Source: Acidimicrobiaceae bacterium
GTDB taxonomy: Bacteria; Actinomycetota; Acidimicrobiia; Acidimicrobiales; Poriferisodalaceae
NCBI GenBank assembly: GCA_002719335.1
Contig: PBHE01000019.1
Location: forward strand, 26,729-64,074
Direction: 5' to 3'
DNA: 37,346 nt
A program made the position numbers and the translations under genes. The notes below the pieces were generated by a model, which saw only the letters and a list, made by a program, of their open reading frames with translations, did no database searches and was not told the DNA's origin. This document shows positions 17,878-29,094 of the stretch, piece by piece. The first letter of the stretch is position 1, and every line of letters begins with the position of its first letter.

Positions 17878-17881
<4 letters not shown>
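17435..17881 (-). CDS. purE: N5-carboxyaminoimidazole ribonucleotide mutase (PurE class I-like)
   Basis: A 148-residue mutase converting N5-CAIR to CAIR (step 6). The N-terminal phosphate loop is [14 protein letters not shown], the catalytic His is in [10 protein letters not shown], and [24 protein letters not shown] and [20 protein letters not shown] follow. The segment after GVP reads SGGVSGGMD rather than the common QSKALxGxD. The GTG start at 17881 overlaps the purD stop (GTGA) and has a strong GGAGG upstream; the longer frame from 17953 lies inside purD and has no family match. No purK is in this window, which a class I enzyme normally needs. Confidence 0.95.
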
Positions 17882-20438
<2,557 letters not shown>

Positions 20439-20585
20439 GTCTGATCCTAATTGCGGAACCAGCATTAACCGGGGTGGATTACAAACGTCTTTTCTTTTCA
20501 AGCAGAACGTCCGCTGATTGGGCAACGGCAGCGTTTGGCTTTTGGCTCGACTCACACGGATTCGCAGGATCGGTGAAAGTTCCAG

Positions 20586-20987
20586 TCAACGCCGCTTCCG
20601 TCGCGGGTCTAACCAAGGAACGACTGCTTGCTGCAGAGGGACAAGGTCTCTCCTGTACTGACGGTGGGTTTCGATGACGGTTGCGGTAGCGGCGGCTTGG
20701 AGTTCTCGCATCTCTAATTCAAGTTGAGCGACGCGATGTTCAAGATCGAGAACTCGTTTTACCCCAGCCAGGTTTAGACCTTCATTTGTCAGCTCTTGAA
20801 TCCGTCGCAAAAGAGCGATATCGATTTCGCTGTATCTGCGGCTGCCTCCGGGGGTACGTGCTGGCTCAACTAGTCCTTTACGTTCATAGATCCGGAGCGT
20901 TTGAGCATGCACGCCAGCTAGTTCCGCGGCAACCGAAATCACATATACGGCCCTGGTCGGATCGGGTGGTCGGGCTATTGGATCCAC
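20586..20987 (-). CDS. hspR: Heat-shock repressor HspR (MerR family)
   Basis: A 133-residue autorepressor. The MerR winged helix is YVISVAAELAGVHAQTLRIYERKGLVEPARTPGGSRRYSEIDIALLRRIQ (given in parts: helix-turn-helix about 14-33, wing about 34-55), followed by a coiled-coil-like LEHRVAQLELEMRELQ and a basic tail. HspR binds HAIR inverted repeats and uses DnaK as co-repressor in streptomycetes and mycobacteria. It ends the dnaK-grpE-dnaJ-hspR operon, the classic feedback arrangement. The GTG start is two bases after the dnaJ stop with AGGAGG seven bases upstream. Confidence 0.95.
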   Translation of the reverse strand: MDPIARPPDPTRAVYVISVAAELAGVHAQTLRIYERKGLVEPARTPGGSRRYSEIDIALLRRIQELTNEGLNLAGVKRVLDLEHRVAQLELEMRELQAAATATVIETHRQYRRDLVPLQQAVVPWLDPRRKRR

Positions 20988-20989
20988 GA

Positions 20990-21904
20990 TCAGTCCTCCT
21001 GCTGCTCTTGACTTCGAGGTGACCAGTCGGTTACCTCATTCAACGCTTCAATTGCGGCTCTTTCTTTTTGGCTCAACTCGGTGGGGACAGCTATTTCCAC
21101 CGTTACTAACAAGTCTCCCATGGCTTTTGGAGTGTTAATACCTCGACCTTTTACTCGGAAAGTGGTTCCAGATTTAGTGCTAGGTGGGACTTTCAATGTC
21201 ACAGTTGAGTGGTCGTAGGTTGGGATCTTAATTTCAGATCCTAAAGCTGCCTCTGGAAATGTAACCGGCACAGAGAGAGTGAGGTGCAGTCCTTTTCGAC
21301 CAAAGATCGCGTCTGGTGTTACTTCGACAACGACAAAAAGATCACCGTTCGGTCCACCGTTACGACCGTTACCTCCTTTACCTGCAACCCGTATTCGTTG
21401 TCCGTCGTCAACGCCTGCAGGGATTCGCACTTTGGCCTGTCGGCGTTCCCCTTCAGGGTTAGTGCCTAGACCAACTGTTGTGGTTACCCCGTCGATTGCA
21501 TCGCGGAATCCGAGGTGTATGCGTGTCTCTTGATCCACTCCGCGCATAGGAACAGGCCCTCTGGTCCCCCGGCCCCTGCCGAAAAGATTCCCAAACATGC
21601 CGCTGAGGTCATCCAAGTCTTCGAAATGAACGTTGAATCCGTCCGGACCCGAAGCAAAGCCGCCTGCGGCGGAGGGTCCGAGACGTCGAGCTTCGTCGTA
21701 CTCTGCGCGTTTGGTCTGATCGCCGAGTACGTCATAGGCAGCAGACACCTCTTTGAAGCGATCCTCATTTCCCCCAGATGCGTCGGGGTGATGGGTTCGT
21801 GCCAGCTTGCGGTAGGACTTGGTTATTTCTTTGGGGGAAGCGTTCGACGACACCCCAAGCACTGCGTAGTAGTCCTTTTCAAACCATTCACGCTGGACCG
21901 GCAT
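20990..21904 (-). CDS. dnaJ: DnaJ-family co-chaperone lacking the zinc-finger domain
   Basis: A 304-residue J-domain protein. The J domain (about 9-75) contains YYAVLGVSSNASPKEITKSYRKLA and the HPD triad at 39-41. A Gly/Phe-rich linker (FASGPDGF, GMFGNLFGRGRGTRG) and two beta-sandwich C-terminal domains follow (VRIPAGVDDGQRIRVAGKG, LKVPPSTKSGTTFRVKGRG). No CxxCxGxG repeat and no cysteine at all is present, so it is the type II (CbpA-like) form, although it sits in the position of canonical dnaJ. Strong ribosome site GAGGAGGTGAA before the ATG. Confidence 0.95.
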   Translation of the reverse strand: MPVQREWFEKDYYAVLGVSSNASPKEITKSYRKLARTHHPDASGGNEDRFKEVSAAYDVLGDQTKRAEYDEARRLGPSAAGGFASGPDGFNVHFEDLDDLSGMFGNLFGRGRGTRGPVPMRGVDQETRIHLGFRDAIDGVTTTVGLGTNPEGERRQAKVRIPAGVDDGQRIRVAGKGGNGRNGGPNGDLFVVVEVTPDAIFGRKGLHLTLSVPVTFPEAALGSEIKIPTYDHSTVTLKVPPSTKSGTTFRVKGRGINTPKAMGDLLVTVEIAVPTELSQKERAAIEALNEVTDWSPRSQEQQED

Positions 21905-21934
21905 CGTTCACCTCCTCGTCATCAAATCCAGTTA

Positions 21935-22501
21935 TTAATCACGAACTTTGACCATGGCCGCACGCAACACTCGCTCGCCCCATCGGTACCCGGGGCGAAG
22001 CTCTTCAACAACTACTTGTTCACCACCATCACCTGTTTCGTGTAGCACTGCCTCATGTTGGTTTGGGTCGAACGGGGCTCCGATGGCTTCGATGCGCCTC
22101 AACCCGTTTTTTTGTAATACGGCTTCTAACGAGCTCTTGATTGGCGCGACGTCGTCGAGACCTTGGTCCTCGGCGGCATCGCACGCATCCAATACAGGCA
22201 GCAGAGATTCCACAAGTCGTGATATACCACCGGAAATGCGTTGTTCGATGTCCCCCGAACTTCGTCGACGGAAGTTTTCAAATTCCGCCTGAAGACGCTG
22301 GAGGGAATCTCGATAGTCGTCGCGCTCAGTTGTGACGTTTTCAAATGACTCGACTAGGGCTTCAACTGAGTGGGGTTCCCGGGTTTCAAAATCTGACGGC
22401 TCAGGAGTTTCAGCATCACCGTCAGTTGAGGGATCGACTACTCCATCGACCTCAAGATCTAGTTCGGTCTGTTCAGGATGGTCGACGTCTTCTTCTGTCA
22501 C
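21935..22501 (-). CDS. grpE: GrpE nucleotide exchange factor
   Basis: A 188-residue exchange factor releasing ADP from DnaK. An acidic N-terminus (about 1-45) is followed by the long dimer helix ([25 protein letters not shown]) and the beta domain with [19 protein letters not shown] and [23 protein letters not shown], the GrpE signature. The GTG start overlaps the dnaK stop (GTGA), and dnaJ follows 30 bp later. Confidence 0.97.
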   Translation of the reverse strand: MTEEDVDHPEQTELDLEVDGVVDPSTDGDAETPEPSDFETREPHSVEALVESFENVTTERDDYRDSLQRLQAEFENFRRRSSGDIEQRISGGISRLVESLLPVLDACDAAEDQGLDDVAPIKSSLEAVLQKNGLRRIEAIGAPFDPNQHEAVLHETGDGGEQVVVEELRPGYRWGERVLRAAMVKVRD

Positions 22502-24318
22502 TGGCCCTCGTCAATGATTTCCGCGTCAACAACCTCGTCGCCATCGTCTGTGTTGGCCGTTGAACCGTTGCCGGCTGTTTCAGCTGCAGCCTCATAAAGT
22601 TTTTGGCTGAAAGATTGACTGACGGCGGTAAGTTCTTCGGTTGCCGTGCGGACCGCGTCTACATCCTCACCTTCCAGAGCTTCCTTGAGCGCGGTTAACG
22701 CGGCTTCGACTTCCGCTTTGTCGTCTTCGGAAACTTGATCACCTTGGTCGGTCAGCACCTTTTCGATTTGGTACACGAGTGAGTCCGCGTTGTTTCGGAC
22801 TTCGGCTACCTCCCGTCGCTCCCGGTCTTCTTCAGCGTGGGTTTCTGCATCTTTTACCATCTTGTCAATGTCGTCATCACTCAAGTTCGACTGACCGCTG
22901 ATAGGGATGGATTGCTCTTTATCGGTCGCGCGATCTTTAGCTGAGACATTGACTATCCCGTTGGCATCAATATCGAACGTGACCTCAATTTGGGGCACAC
23001 CTCTCGGGGCAGGAGGTAGATCGACTAACTGAAATTTGCCAAGCGTTTTGTTGCCTGAAGCCATTTCTCGTTCACCTTGCAGAACGTGGATTTCAACTGA
23101 CGGCTGCATGTCGTCCGCTGTGGTGAAAACTTCTGTTCGTTTCGTGGGGATCGTGGTGTTACGTTCGATCAATTTGGTCATCACTCCCCCCTTCGTCTCG
23201 ATACCAAGGCTGAGGGGGGTGACGTCAAGAAGTAGGACATCTTTCACGTCGCCTTTTAAGACGCCTGCTTGAATGGCGGCACCAACAGCAACTACCTCAT
23301 CGGGGTTCACACCTTTGTGTGCCTCTTTGCCCGTCATTTCAAGAACGAGTTCTTGTACTGCTGGCATTCGTGTTGAGCCGCCCACCATGATTACGTGGTC
23401 AATGTCGTTCGGACTCAAATTCGCGTCCGCTATAGCTTGTTTGAAGGGAGCTTTGCATCGGTCGACGAGGTCGGCGGTGATGTCCTGCAACTTGGCTCTG
23501 GTGAGCTCATAATCAAGGTGTAACGGTCCGCTATCCGTTGCGGTAATGAACGGCAAATTGATTTGCGTCGTTTGTTTCGATGACAAATCTTTTTTTGCTT
23601 GTTCGCCCGCTTCTTTGAGGCGTTGAAGTGCCATCGCATCGGCCTTGAGATCGACACCGTGGTCACCTTTAAAAGAATCAGATAACCAGTCAATGACTCG
23701 CTCGTCCCAGTCGTCTCCGCCGAGGCGGGTGTCACCTGCGGTGGATTTCACCTCAAAGACACCGTCGCCAATTTCAAGTACTGACACGTCAAACGTTCCC
23801 CCGCCGAGGTCGAACACCAAAATTGTTTGGTCCGAGGTTTCTTTGTCCAAGCCGTATGCGAGGGCGGCCGCCGTTGGTTCATTAATAATTCGTAGAACGT
23901 CGAGTCCCGCTATCTGTCCCGCTTCTTTCGTCGCGGTCCTCTGCGCATCGTCGAAGTATGCGGGGACTGTGATTACAGCCTCCGTGACCTCTTCTCCGAG
24001 GTACTGTTCGGCGTCTCGTTTGAGTTTTTGCAGAACTCTCGCCGCGATCTCTTGCGGCGTGTAGGACTTGTCGTCGATTTCGACTGTCCAGTTAGTGCCG
24101 ATGTGACGCTTAACCGACGCGAGGGTTCGACCAGGGTTAGTCACCGCTTGTCGTTTGGCTATCTCGCCTGTCAGCACTTCGCCACTCTTGGAAAATCCGA
24201 CAATTGAGGGTGTCGTCCGATCACCTTCGGCATTTGCGATAACGGTGGGTTCTCCACCTTCCATGGTTGATACCACTGAGTTAGTGGTTCCAAGATCGAT
24301 ACCAACTGCCTTGGACAT
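22498..24318 (-). CDS. dnaK: Hsp70 chaperone DnaK
   Basis: A 606-residue ATP-dependent chaperone. ATPase motifs are [55 protein letters not shown] and [18 protein letters not shown]. The substrate domain begins after [20 protein letters not shown] and the lid ends in [13 protein letters not shown]. Length is typical for actinobacterial DnaK. The ATG has AGGAGG upstream within an 87-base or so leader. A promoter overlapping a HAIR-like element lies upstream, consistent with control by HspR at the operon end. Confidence 0.98.
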   Translation of the reverse strand: MSKAVGIDLGTTNSVVSTMEGGEPTVIANAEGDRTTPSIVGFSKSGEVLTGEIAKRQAVTNPGRTLASVKRHIGTNWTVEIDDKSYTPQEIAARVLQKLKRDAEQYLGEEVTEAVITVPAYFDDAQRTATKEAGQIAGLDVLRIINEPTAAALAYGLDKETSDQTILVFDLGGGTFDVSVLEIGDGVFEVKSTAGDTRLGGDDWDERVIDWLSDSFKGDHGVDLKADAMALQRLKEAGEQAKKDLSSKQTTQINLPFITATDSGPLHLDYELTRAKLQDITADLVDRCKAPFKQAIADANLSPNDIDHVIMVGGSTRMPAVQELVLEMTGKEAHKGVNPDEVVAVGAAIQAGVLKGDVKDVLLLDVTPLSLGIETKGGVMTKLIERNTTIPTKRTEVFTTADDMQPSVEIHVLQGEREMASGNKTLGKFQLVDLPPAPRGVPQIEVTFDIDANGIVNVSAKDRATDKEQSIPISGQSNLSDDDIDKMVKDAETHAEEDRERREVAEVRNNADSLVYQIEKVLTDQGDQVSEDDKAEVEAALTALKEALEGEDVDAVRTATEELTAVSQSFSQKLYEAAAETAGNGSTANTDDGDEVVDAEIIDEGQ

Positions 24319-24412
24319 ATGCTTTCTCCTCCTATGGGGGATGGGTCAGGGGTTAGCTCGGGCGCCTGCGGCAGTAATCACGCCAGGTGCGCCGCTGCTT
24401 CTGACATACACT

Positions 24413-24442
24413 ATCATAAAAGTTGAGTGTCATCTTTACAAC
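24413..24442 (-). promoter_or_regulatory. dnaK promoter with overlapping HAIR-like HspR operator
   Basis: On the reverse strand a -35 TTGTAA (24436-24441) and a -10 TATGAT (24413-24418) are separated by exactly 17 bp. Laid over the -35 and spacer is GTTGTAA-N7-ACTCAAC (24422-24442), compared with the HAIR consensus CTTGAGT-N7-ACTCAAG: the right half matches six of seven, the left half only three, and the spacing is exact. The presence of hspR in the operon supports the call; the weak left arm limits confidence. Confidence 0.6.
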
Positions 24443-24500
24443 TTTGTTGTTAACTTTCTTTAACTACCTGTTCCGGCCCGATCGGAGTAGGGTGCCACGT

Positions 24501-25217
24501 ATGGTCAGTACGGCCACACGGCTCGTTCTTCTTCGTCACGGTCAAAGCCAGTGGAATCTAGAAAATCGATTTACCGGTTGGTTCGACGTTGATTTGACCA
24601 AAAAAGGCATTGAGGAAGCATCCGAGGCCGGAAAATTGCTTGCCGCGGCAGACATCAGGCCAGATGTCGTCCATACCTCGCTACAAACACGCTCAATCGC
24701 GACAGCCAATTTGGCCCTAGCCCCGTTGGATCGACTCTGGGTTCCAGTCCGGCGAAGCTGGCGACTCAACGAACGACACTACGGCAGCCTTACCGGTTTG
24801 AATAAGGAAGAGACCATCGCTCAGCATGGAGCCCACCAGGTGCATCTGTGGCGTCGAAGTTATTCCACTGCGCCCCCCGAAATGCCACCAGATCACCCTT
24901 ATGACCCTAATGACGACATGCGTTACGCCTCTGTCCCCAACGATTTGTTACCACGAAGCGAATGTCTCGCCGACGTCGTCGAACGCTTAATCCCTTATTG
25001 GGAAGGCCCGCTGGCACAAGATCTGCGGCAATCGAAGACCGTTCTTGTCACCGCTCATGGGAACAGTCTGAGAGCACTGGTAAAACACCTCGAAGCAATA
25101 TCAGATGATGAAATCAGTGATCTCGAGATTCCTACCGGCGCACCCCTCGTGTATGAACTCGGCGCCAACTTGGAGCCAGCTAAGTCGCTGCCCCTTGCCG
25201 ATCGCTATTTGGGTTAA
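24501..25217 (+). CDS. gpmA: 2,3-bisphosphoglycerate-dependent phosphoglycerate mutase
   Basis: A 238-residue glycolytic mutase (3-phosphoglycerate to 2-phosphoglycerate). The phospho-histidine motif is LVLLRHGQSQWN (Arg12-His13-Gly14), followed by NRFTGWFDVDLTKKG, WRLNERHYGSLTGLNKEETIAQHG, and the second catalytic His in VLVTAHGNSLRALVKHLE. IPTGAPLVYEL is the family C-terminal segment. I chose the ATG at 24501 by family N-terminus; AGGG lies eight bases before it. A GTG at 24492 is an alternative. A longer frame beginning at 24423 would run through the divergent dnaK promoter and is not credible. Confidence 0.95.
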   Translation: MVSTATRLVLLRHGQSQWNLENRFTGWFDVDLTKKGIEEASEAGKLLAAADIRPDVVHTSLQTRSIATANLALAPLDRLWVPVRRSWRLNERHYGSLTGLNKEETIAQHGAHQVHLWRRSYSTAPPEMPPDHPYDPNDDMRYASVPNDLLPRSECLADVVERLIPYWEGPLAQDLRQSKTVLVTAHGNSLRALVKHLEAISDDEISDLEIPTGAPLVYELGANLEPAKSLPLADRYLG

Positions 25218-25249
25218 CCCCCGCTACTTCGGATAGCCGACGTCAACCA

Positions 25250-25591
25250 CTAAAGAGCATCCACTCCACGTTCGCCGGTTCGGATACGAATGACACTTTC
25301 AACCTCGGTTACCCACACCTTTCCATCGCCGATTTTCTCAGTTCGAGCTGCCTGAACAAGGCAGTCAACTACTCGGTCAGTGTCCGCGGCATCAACCAGT
25401 ATTTCGACCCGAACCTTGGGGATGAAGTCCACGTGATATTCGGTTCCCCGGTAAGTCTCGGTGTGGCCTCCCTGGCGACCAAACCCTCGTACTTCCGACG
25501 CGGTGAGACCCTGAACGTTGGTGTCTTGCAAAGCTTCAACCACAGCTTCGAGGCGGTGGGGTTTAATTACTGCAGTAACCAAACGAACCAT
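25250..25591 (-). CDS. glnB: PII nitrogen-regulatory protein (GlnB/GlnK)
   Basis: A 113-residue trimeric signal protein that reads 2-oxoglutarate and ATP/ADP. It has the start MVRLVTAVIKPHRLEAVVEAL, the T-loop GFGRQGGHTETYRGTEYHVDF with Tyr52 equivalent to the modified Tyr51, and the C-terminal signature KIGDGKVWVTEVESVIRIRTGERG. A ribosome site GAGGAAG precedes the ATG. No amtB, glnD or glnA lies beside it, so whether it acts as GlnB or GlnK cannot be told. It converges with gpmA and is divergent from the EtfD-like gene. Confidence 0.96.
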   Translation of the reverse strand: MVRLVTAVIKPHRLEAVVEALQDTNVQGLTASEVRGFGRQGGHTETYRGTEYHVDFIPKVRVEILVDAADTDRVVDCLVQAARTEKIGDGKVWVTEVESVIRIRTGERGVDAL

Positions 25592-25836
25592 ATTGACGCT
25601 TCCTCACATGTTCTCTACCTGTAAACCTTCTCACGCCAGCAACAGTCCAGCCAACGACAACGAGGTAAAGGCTGCGGTTGCAACCTTTTCGCCCCGTGCT
25701 CACCCCAAAAACATCACATCTTTGGGGGGTTCAACCCATCGAACTCGTGGCCGTTCGGTACCCCGATAACAAACTGTGCCAAGCTTCCAAACACTGGGTG
25801 CAGTCCATCGACATTGTGTCCGGTAACTTGGCCCAC

Positions 25837-28050
25837 GTGAAAGCACGAGTCAAGCCGCACCATCTCGCGCTCGCAATTGGGATCGCGTTCGCTTCAGTTA
25901 CTGCAGGCTCCGGAATCGCAGCAACCGCTTTTGGATTCCACAATTACAACCCGGTACATCGAGAAGTATTTGGGAATATCCCCGGGGCCTTGAAGCTCGC
26001 CTTCTACGTCATAACTCCCTTCCTTATTGTGTTGGGGGCTTGGAATTTCGCGCAACGCGTCAGGAATTGGGAGCGGGGAGCGCCCGATCGCCGGGCAACA
26101 ACAGGTACGAACGTTCAACGAAGGGTCCGCGATTACCGAGCTGGGGTGATGATGCAAACCCTGCTGCGTGATCCCGCGGCCGGGATAATGCACGCTCTTC
26201 TTTACTACGGCTTCCTAGTGCTGCTCGCAGTAACCACCACACTTGAGATCGACCATCAGCTTCCTGAAAGAATGAAGTTTTTACATGGTGGCGCCTATCA
26301 GGGATTCAGCTTCGTGGGCGACCTCGCTGGTCTTGCTTTCACTGTGGGAATGATTTGGTCAGTCATTCGTCGTTACATACAAAGGCCGTATCGGATCCGC
26401 ATCAAAACGCGCCCCGAACACGCCCTCATTCTCGGGGTTCTATTGGGGCTCGGGATAACGGGTTTTGCTGCAGAGGCCTTCCGCATCGCCCTCGAAGGTC
26501 GCCCAAGCTACGAACAATGGTCCTTCATTGGCTACCCCCTTTCAGCCTTAGTGGACGGTGTCGATGCTGTAGCTGGCTGGCATCAGGCAATGTGGATTAG
26601 CCATGTCTTGTGTTTCATGGCGTTTCTCGTGATATTGCCGGTCACGATGCTCCGCCACATGTTCACTTCCCCTCTGAATATGTATCTCAAGGACCGTGAA
26701 CGTCCTAAGGGTGCCATGCGAGCCCTCCCCGATCTCATGGAGGCGGAAGACATCGAAACCATTGGAGCATCAGTCGTAGAAGATTTCACCTGGAAACAAC
26801 TGTTGGACACTGATAGTTGCACCATGTGCGGTCGTTGCACCGCGGTGTGTCCAGCGCACGCGACAGGGAAACCACTCGACCCAAGAGAAATCGTCTTAAA
26901 GACGGGCGAGATAATGGCCGCGACTGGTGAACACGGACAAGTTTCCCCACCAATCGGAACAGATCGCGAGATAACGGTAAGCGCAAATAGCTTGTTCGAA
27001 CGAATTAGCACTGAGGAACTTTGGGCTTGCACCACCTGCAGAGCTTGTGACGAAAGCTGCCCTGTAAACATAGAAATTCTCGACAAAATTCTTGATATGC
27101 GCCGCTATCTCACCCTCATGGAAAGCGACTTCCCGAGCGAACTCGGGGGCGCTTTCCGAGGCATGGAAAACAATTCCAACCCTTGGAATATGAACAACGG
27201 TGAACGCGCAGACTGGGCTAAAGAATTAGATATCGAGGTGGTTGATCCCTCCGATCCCTTCGATCACGAATACCTTTACTGGGTTGGCTGTGCAGGCTCT
27301 TTTGATGACAAGAATCAGAAAGTTTCGGAGGCCACGGCCAAGTTGCTTCGCAGAGCTGACGTTGATTTCGCGATTCTCGGTCCTTCAGAAATGTGCACAG
27401 GTGACAGCGCACGCCGTTCAGGCAACGAGTACCTCTTCCAAATGCTTGCCGTCGAAAACGTCAGCAACCTCAAAGAAATGGGGGTCCGCAAAATTGTCAC
27501 TCAGTGCCCCCATTGTTTCAACACATTGAAGAACGAATACCCCCAGTACGGAGGCAACTGGGAAGTCTTACACCACACCCAGTTTTTAGAAGAACTTGTG
27601 GAATCAGGAGCGCTTGATTTAAGCGAAGCAAAGTTGGAAGAGCGGATCGTCTATCACGACTCTTGTTATCTGGGACGTCACAATGACGTATACATGTCAC
27701 CCCGAAAAGTCATTGGCAGCCTTGGCGGAGTCGAAATAGTTGAGGCTCCGAGGAACGGAACCCAAGGCATGTGCTGCGGTGCTGGCGGCGCACGCATGTG
27801 GATGGAAGAAACCATCGGCACAAAAGTAAACGATGAACGTTCCAAAGAGCTAGTAAGTACAGGGGCAAGCCGTATAGCTACGGCTTGCCCATTCTGCTAC
27901 GTCATGATCGACGATGGGGTGAAAGCTCAGGGCTTCGAAGAGGATGAGGTAAGGGTCGCTGATATTTCAATTCACTTAATCGAAGCCCTGGAAGCAACTG
28001 AGGCTCAAAGCCAGAGCGACCTAGACAACCAAACAAACAGTAAGTACTAA
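25837..28050 (+). CDS. EtfD-like membrane-bound Fe-S oxidoreductase (HdrD/GlpC-type CCG domains)
   Basis: About 737 residues in three parts: an N-terminal membrane domain of about five or six helices resembling the nitrate-reductase gamma subunit (ALAIGIAFASVTAGSGIAA, LAFYVITPFLIVLGAW, IMHALLYYGFLVLLAVT, and more); two [4Fe-4S] motifs, CTMCGRCTAVCP and CTTCRACDESCP; and two CCG domains (LYWVGCAGSF, TQCPHCFNTL; YHDSCYLGRH, MCCGAGGARMWM, ATACPFCYVM). This is the layout of mycobacterial EtfD (Rv0338c), which passes electrons from electron-transfer flavoprotein into the quinone pool during fatty-acid oxidation. That role is by family. The start is uncertain: the frame is open from a TTG at 25678, and I prefer the GTG at 25837 just before the first helix. 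No etfAB nearby. Confidence 0.88.
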   Translation: MKARVKPHHLALAIGIAFASVTAGSGIAATAFGFHNYNPVHREVFGNIPGALKLAFYVITPFLIVLGAWNFAQRVRNWERGAPDRRATTGTNVQRRVRDYRAGVMMQTLLRDPAAGIMHALLYYGFLVLLAVTTTLEIDHQLPERMKFLHGGAYQGFSFVGDLAGLAFTVGMIWSVIRRYIQRPYRIRIKTRPEHALILGVLLGLGITGFAAEAFRIALEGRPSYEQWSFIGYPLSALVDGVDAVAGWHQAMWISHVLCFMAFLVILPVTMLRHMFTSPLNMYLKDRERPKGAMRALPDLMEAEDIETIGASVVEDFTWKQLLDTDSCTMCGRCTAVCPAHATGKPLDPREIVLKTGEIMAATGEHGQVSPPIGTDREITVSANSLFERISTEELWACTTCRACDESCPVNIEILDKILDMRRYLTLMESDFPSELGGAFRGMENNSNPWNMNNGERADWAKELDIEVVDPSDPFDHEYLYWVGCAGSFDDKNQKVSEATAKLLRRADVDFAILGPSEMCTGDSARRSGNEYLFQMLAVENVSNLKEMGVRKIVTQCPHCFNTLKNEYPQYGGNWEVLHHTQFLEELVESGALDLSEAKLEERIVYHDSCYLGRHNDVYMSPRKVIGSLGGVEIVEAPRNGTQGMCCGAGGARMWMEETIGTKVNDERSKELVSTGASRIATACPFCYVMIDDGVKAQGFEEDEVRVADISIHLIEALEATEAQSQSDLDNQTNSKY

Positions 28051-28068
28051 TTGGACGATTAGCAGCGA

Positions 28069-28629
28069 TCAAAAGTTTTCGTGGAATCGGCTAGGGGTGG
28101 GACCACGCTGTCCTCGATATTTCGACCCTAATGATGCCGCACCATAAGGGACATCCGCAGCTGTCGTCATTTGGATGAAGCTAATTTGGCCAATCTTCAT
28201 GCCCGGGTAAAGAGTGATTGGCAAGTTGGCGACATTAGAAAGTTCAAGGGTGAGATGACCATCCCACCCCGCATCAACAAACCCGGCGGTCGTATGGATA
28301 AGTAGCCCCAGCCGGCCAAGAGATGATTTACCTTCGATACGACCCACTAAATCATCGGGGATAGCGACTCTTTCCAGGGTGGACCCAAGCGCGAATTCAC
28401 CGGGGTGCAGAACGAAAGCGTCGTCGTTATTAACCACTACTTCTTCAGTGAGGTCAGTCTGATCTTCTTTGACGTCAATCACCCGTCGCGTGTGATTAAG
28501 GAAGACTCGAAATCTGTCATCAAGGTGAAGATCCACTGACGACGGCTGAATGTCTGTCGGATCAAGAGGGGCGATCACAATACGACCATCCGCCAGAAAC
28601 TCGCGGATTGTGCGGTCGGAGAGGATCAT
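28069..28629 (-). CDS. dcd: dCTP deaminase, probably bifunctional dUMP-forming type
   Basis: A 186-residue trimeric enzyme. It begins MILSDRTIREFLADGRIVI and has DIQPSSVDLHLDDRFRVF, FVLHPGEFALGSTLE, GRIEGKSSLGRLGLLIHTTAGFVDAGW, the catalytic Glu129 in LTLELSNVANLPITLYPGMKIGQ (shown in part), and YRGQRGPTPSRFHENF. The close resemblance to the M. tuberculosis Dcd:Dut protein, including the GSKYxGQRGPTPS tail, suggests it makes dUMP directly from dCTP; family-level inference. Convergent with the EtfD-like gene (18 bp apart) and divergent from tRNA-Gly. Confidence 0.95.
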   Translation of the reverse strand: MILSDRTIREFLADGRIVIAPLDPTDIQPSSVDLHLDDRFRVFLNHTRRVIDVKEDQTDLTEEVVVNNDDAFVLHPGEFALGSTLERVAIPDDLVGRIEGKSSLGRLGLLIHTTAGFVDAGWDGHLTLELSNVANLPITLYPGMKIGQISFIQMTTAADVPYGAASLGSKYRGQRGPTPSRFHENF

Positions 28630-28750
28630 GAGGAACGCAGCCTAGCGGCGAGGGATAAGGAGGCTAACCCTGTAACTAGAGGTTTGCCATGAGATCCATT
28701 GGACGGTCCACCGTTTCGTTAGACTCCAATTTCCGCACGACAGCGGCAAT

Positions 28751-28824
28751 GCGGGTGTAGTTCAATGGCAGAACGTCAGCTTCCCAAGCTGAGAACGCGG
28801 GTTCGATTCCCGTCACCCGCTCCA
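28751..28824 (+). tRNA. tRNA-Gly (anticodon CCC)
   Basis: Acceptor GCGGGTG (28751-28757) pairs with CACCCGC (28814-28820), discriminator T28821, and the 3' CCA is encoded (28822-28824). The anticodon stem TCAGC/GCTGA holds loop TTCCCAA, anticodon CCC at 28783-28785. The T arm CGGGTTCGATTCCCG is canonical. Unlike this gene, the Asp and Phe tRNAs in the window do not encode CCA. Confidence 0.96.
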
Positions 28825-28875
28825 ATTCCAGGTAGCTCACATCTTCATCTTTTACCCAGATAGTCGAGTTCCGCG

Positions 28876-29082
28876 TTACCGCAAGAGCGTTGCGAGCGCC
28901 CAGATCGCAGCCACGAGCCCGACGATCAACATGACGATGCTCCGCCCAATTGGCGCCCGCTCAAGTTCATTCTTTCCTCGAGGTTCGCTGCGCGGATGAA
29001 GCATGGCAAGCCCATTACCAACAAAGAGCGCCGAACCAAGAGCCAGCATCAGAAAAGGAATCAGGTCAGGACCGAGAAACAC
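28876..29082 (-). CDS. Small two-helix membrane protein downstream of dnaB
   Basis: A 68-residue protein I do not recognise. It has two predicted membrane helices, LIPFLMLALGSALFVGNGLAML (about 7-28, shown in part by position) and SIVMLIVGLVAAIWALATLL (about 48-67), joined by a charged loop HPRSEPRGKNELERAPIG. The GTG start lies 12 bases after the dnaB stop, and the dnaB end carries GGAG, so translation is probably coupled. Hydrophobic pattern, basic loop and tight spacing make it likely real; function unknown. Confidence 0.65.
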   Translation of the reverse strand: MFLGPDLIPFLMLALGSALFVGNGLAMLHPRSEPRGKNELERAPIGRSIVMLIVGLVAAIWALATLLR

Positions 29083-29094
29083 GACCGTTATCCC

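Noticed and set aside
24423-24500. N-terminal extension of gpmA
   Set aside because: It would translate through the divergent dnaK promoter and add a non-family hydrophobic end; ATG 24501 fits the family.
25678-25836. N-terminal extension of the EtfD-like protein from TTG 25678
   Set aside because: Residues do not look like the family, the start codon is weak, and the first membrane helix begins only after residue 60; kept as an uncertainty, not as coding.
28699-28725. TTGGAC and TAGACT as a tRNA-Gly promoter
   Set aside because: The 15-bp spacing is too short for a confident call, and the surrounding TGGACGGTCCA is only a small palindrome.
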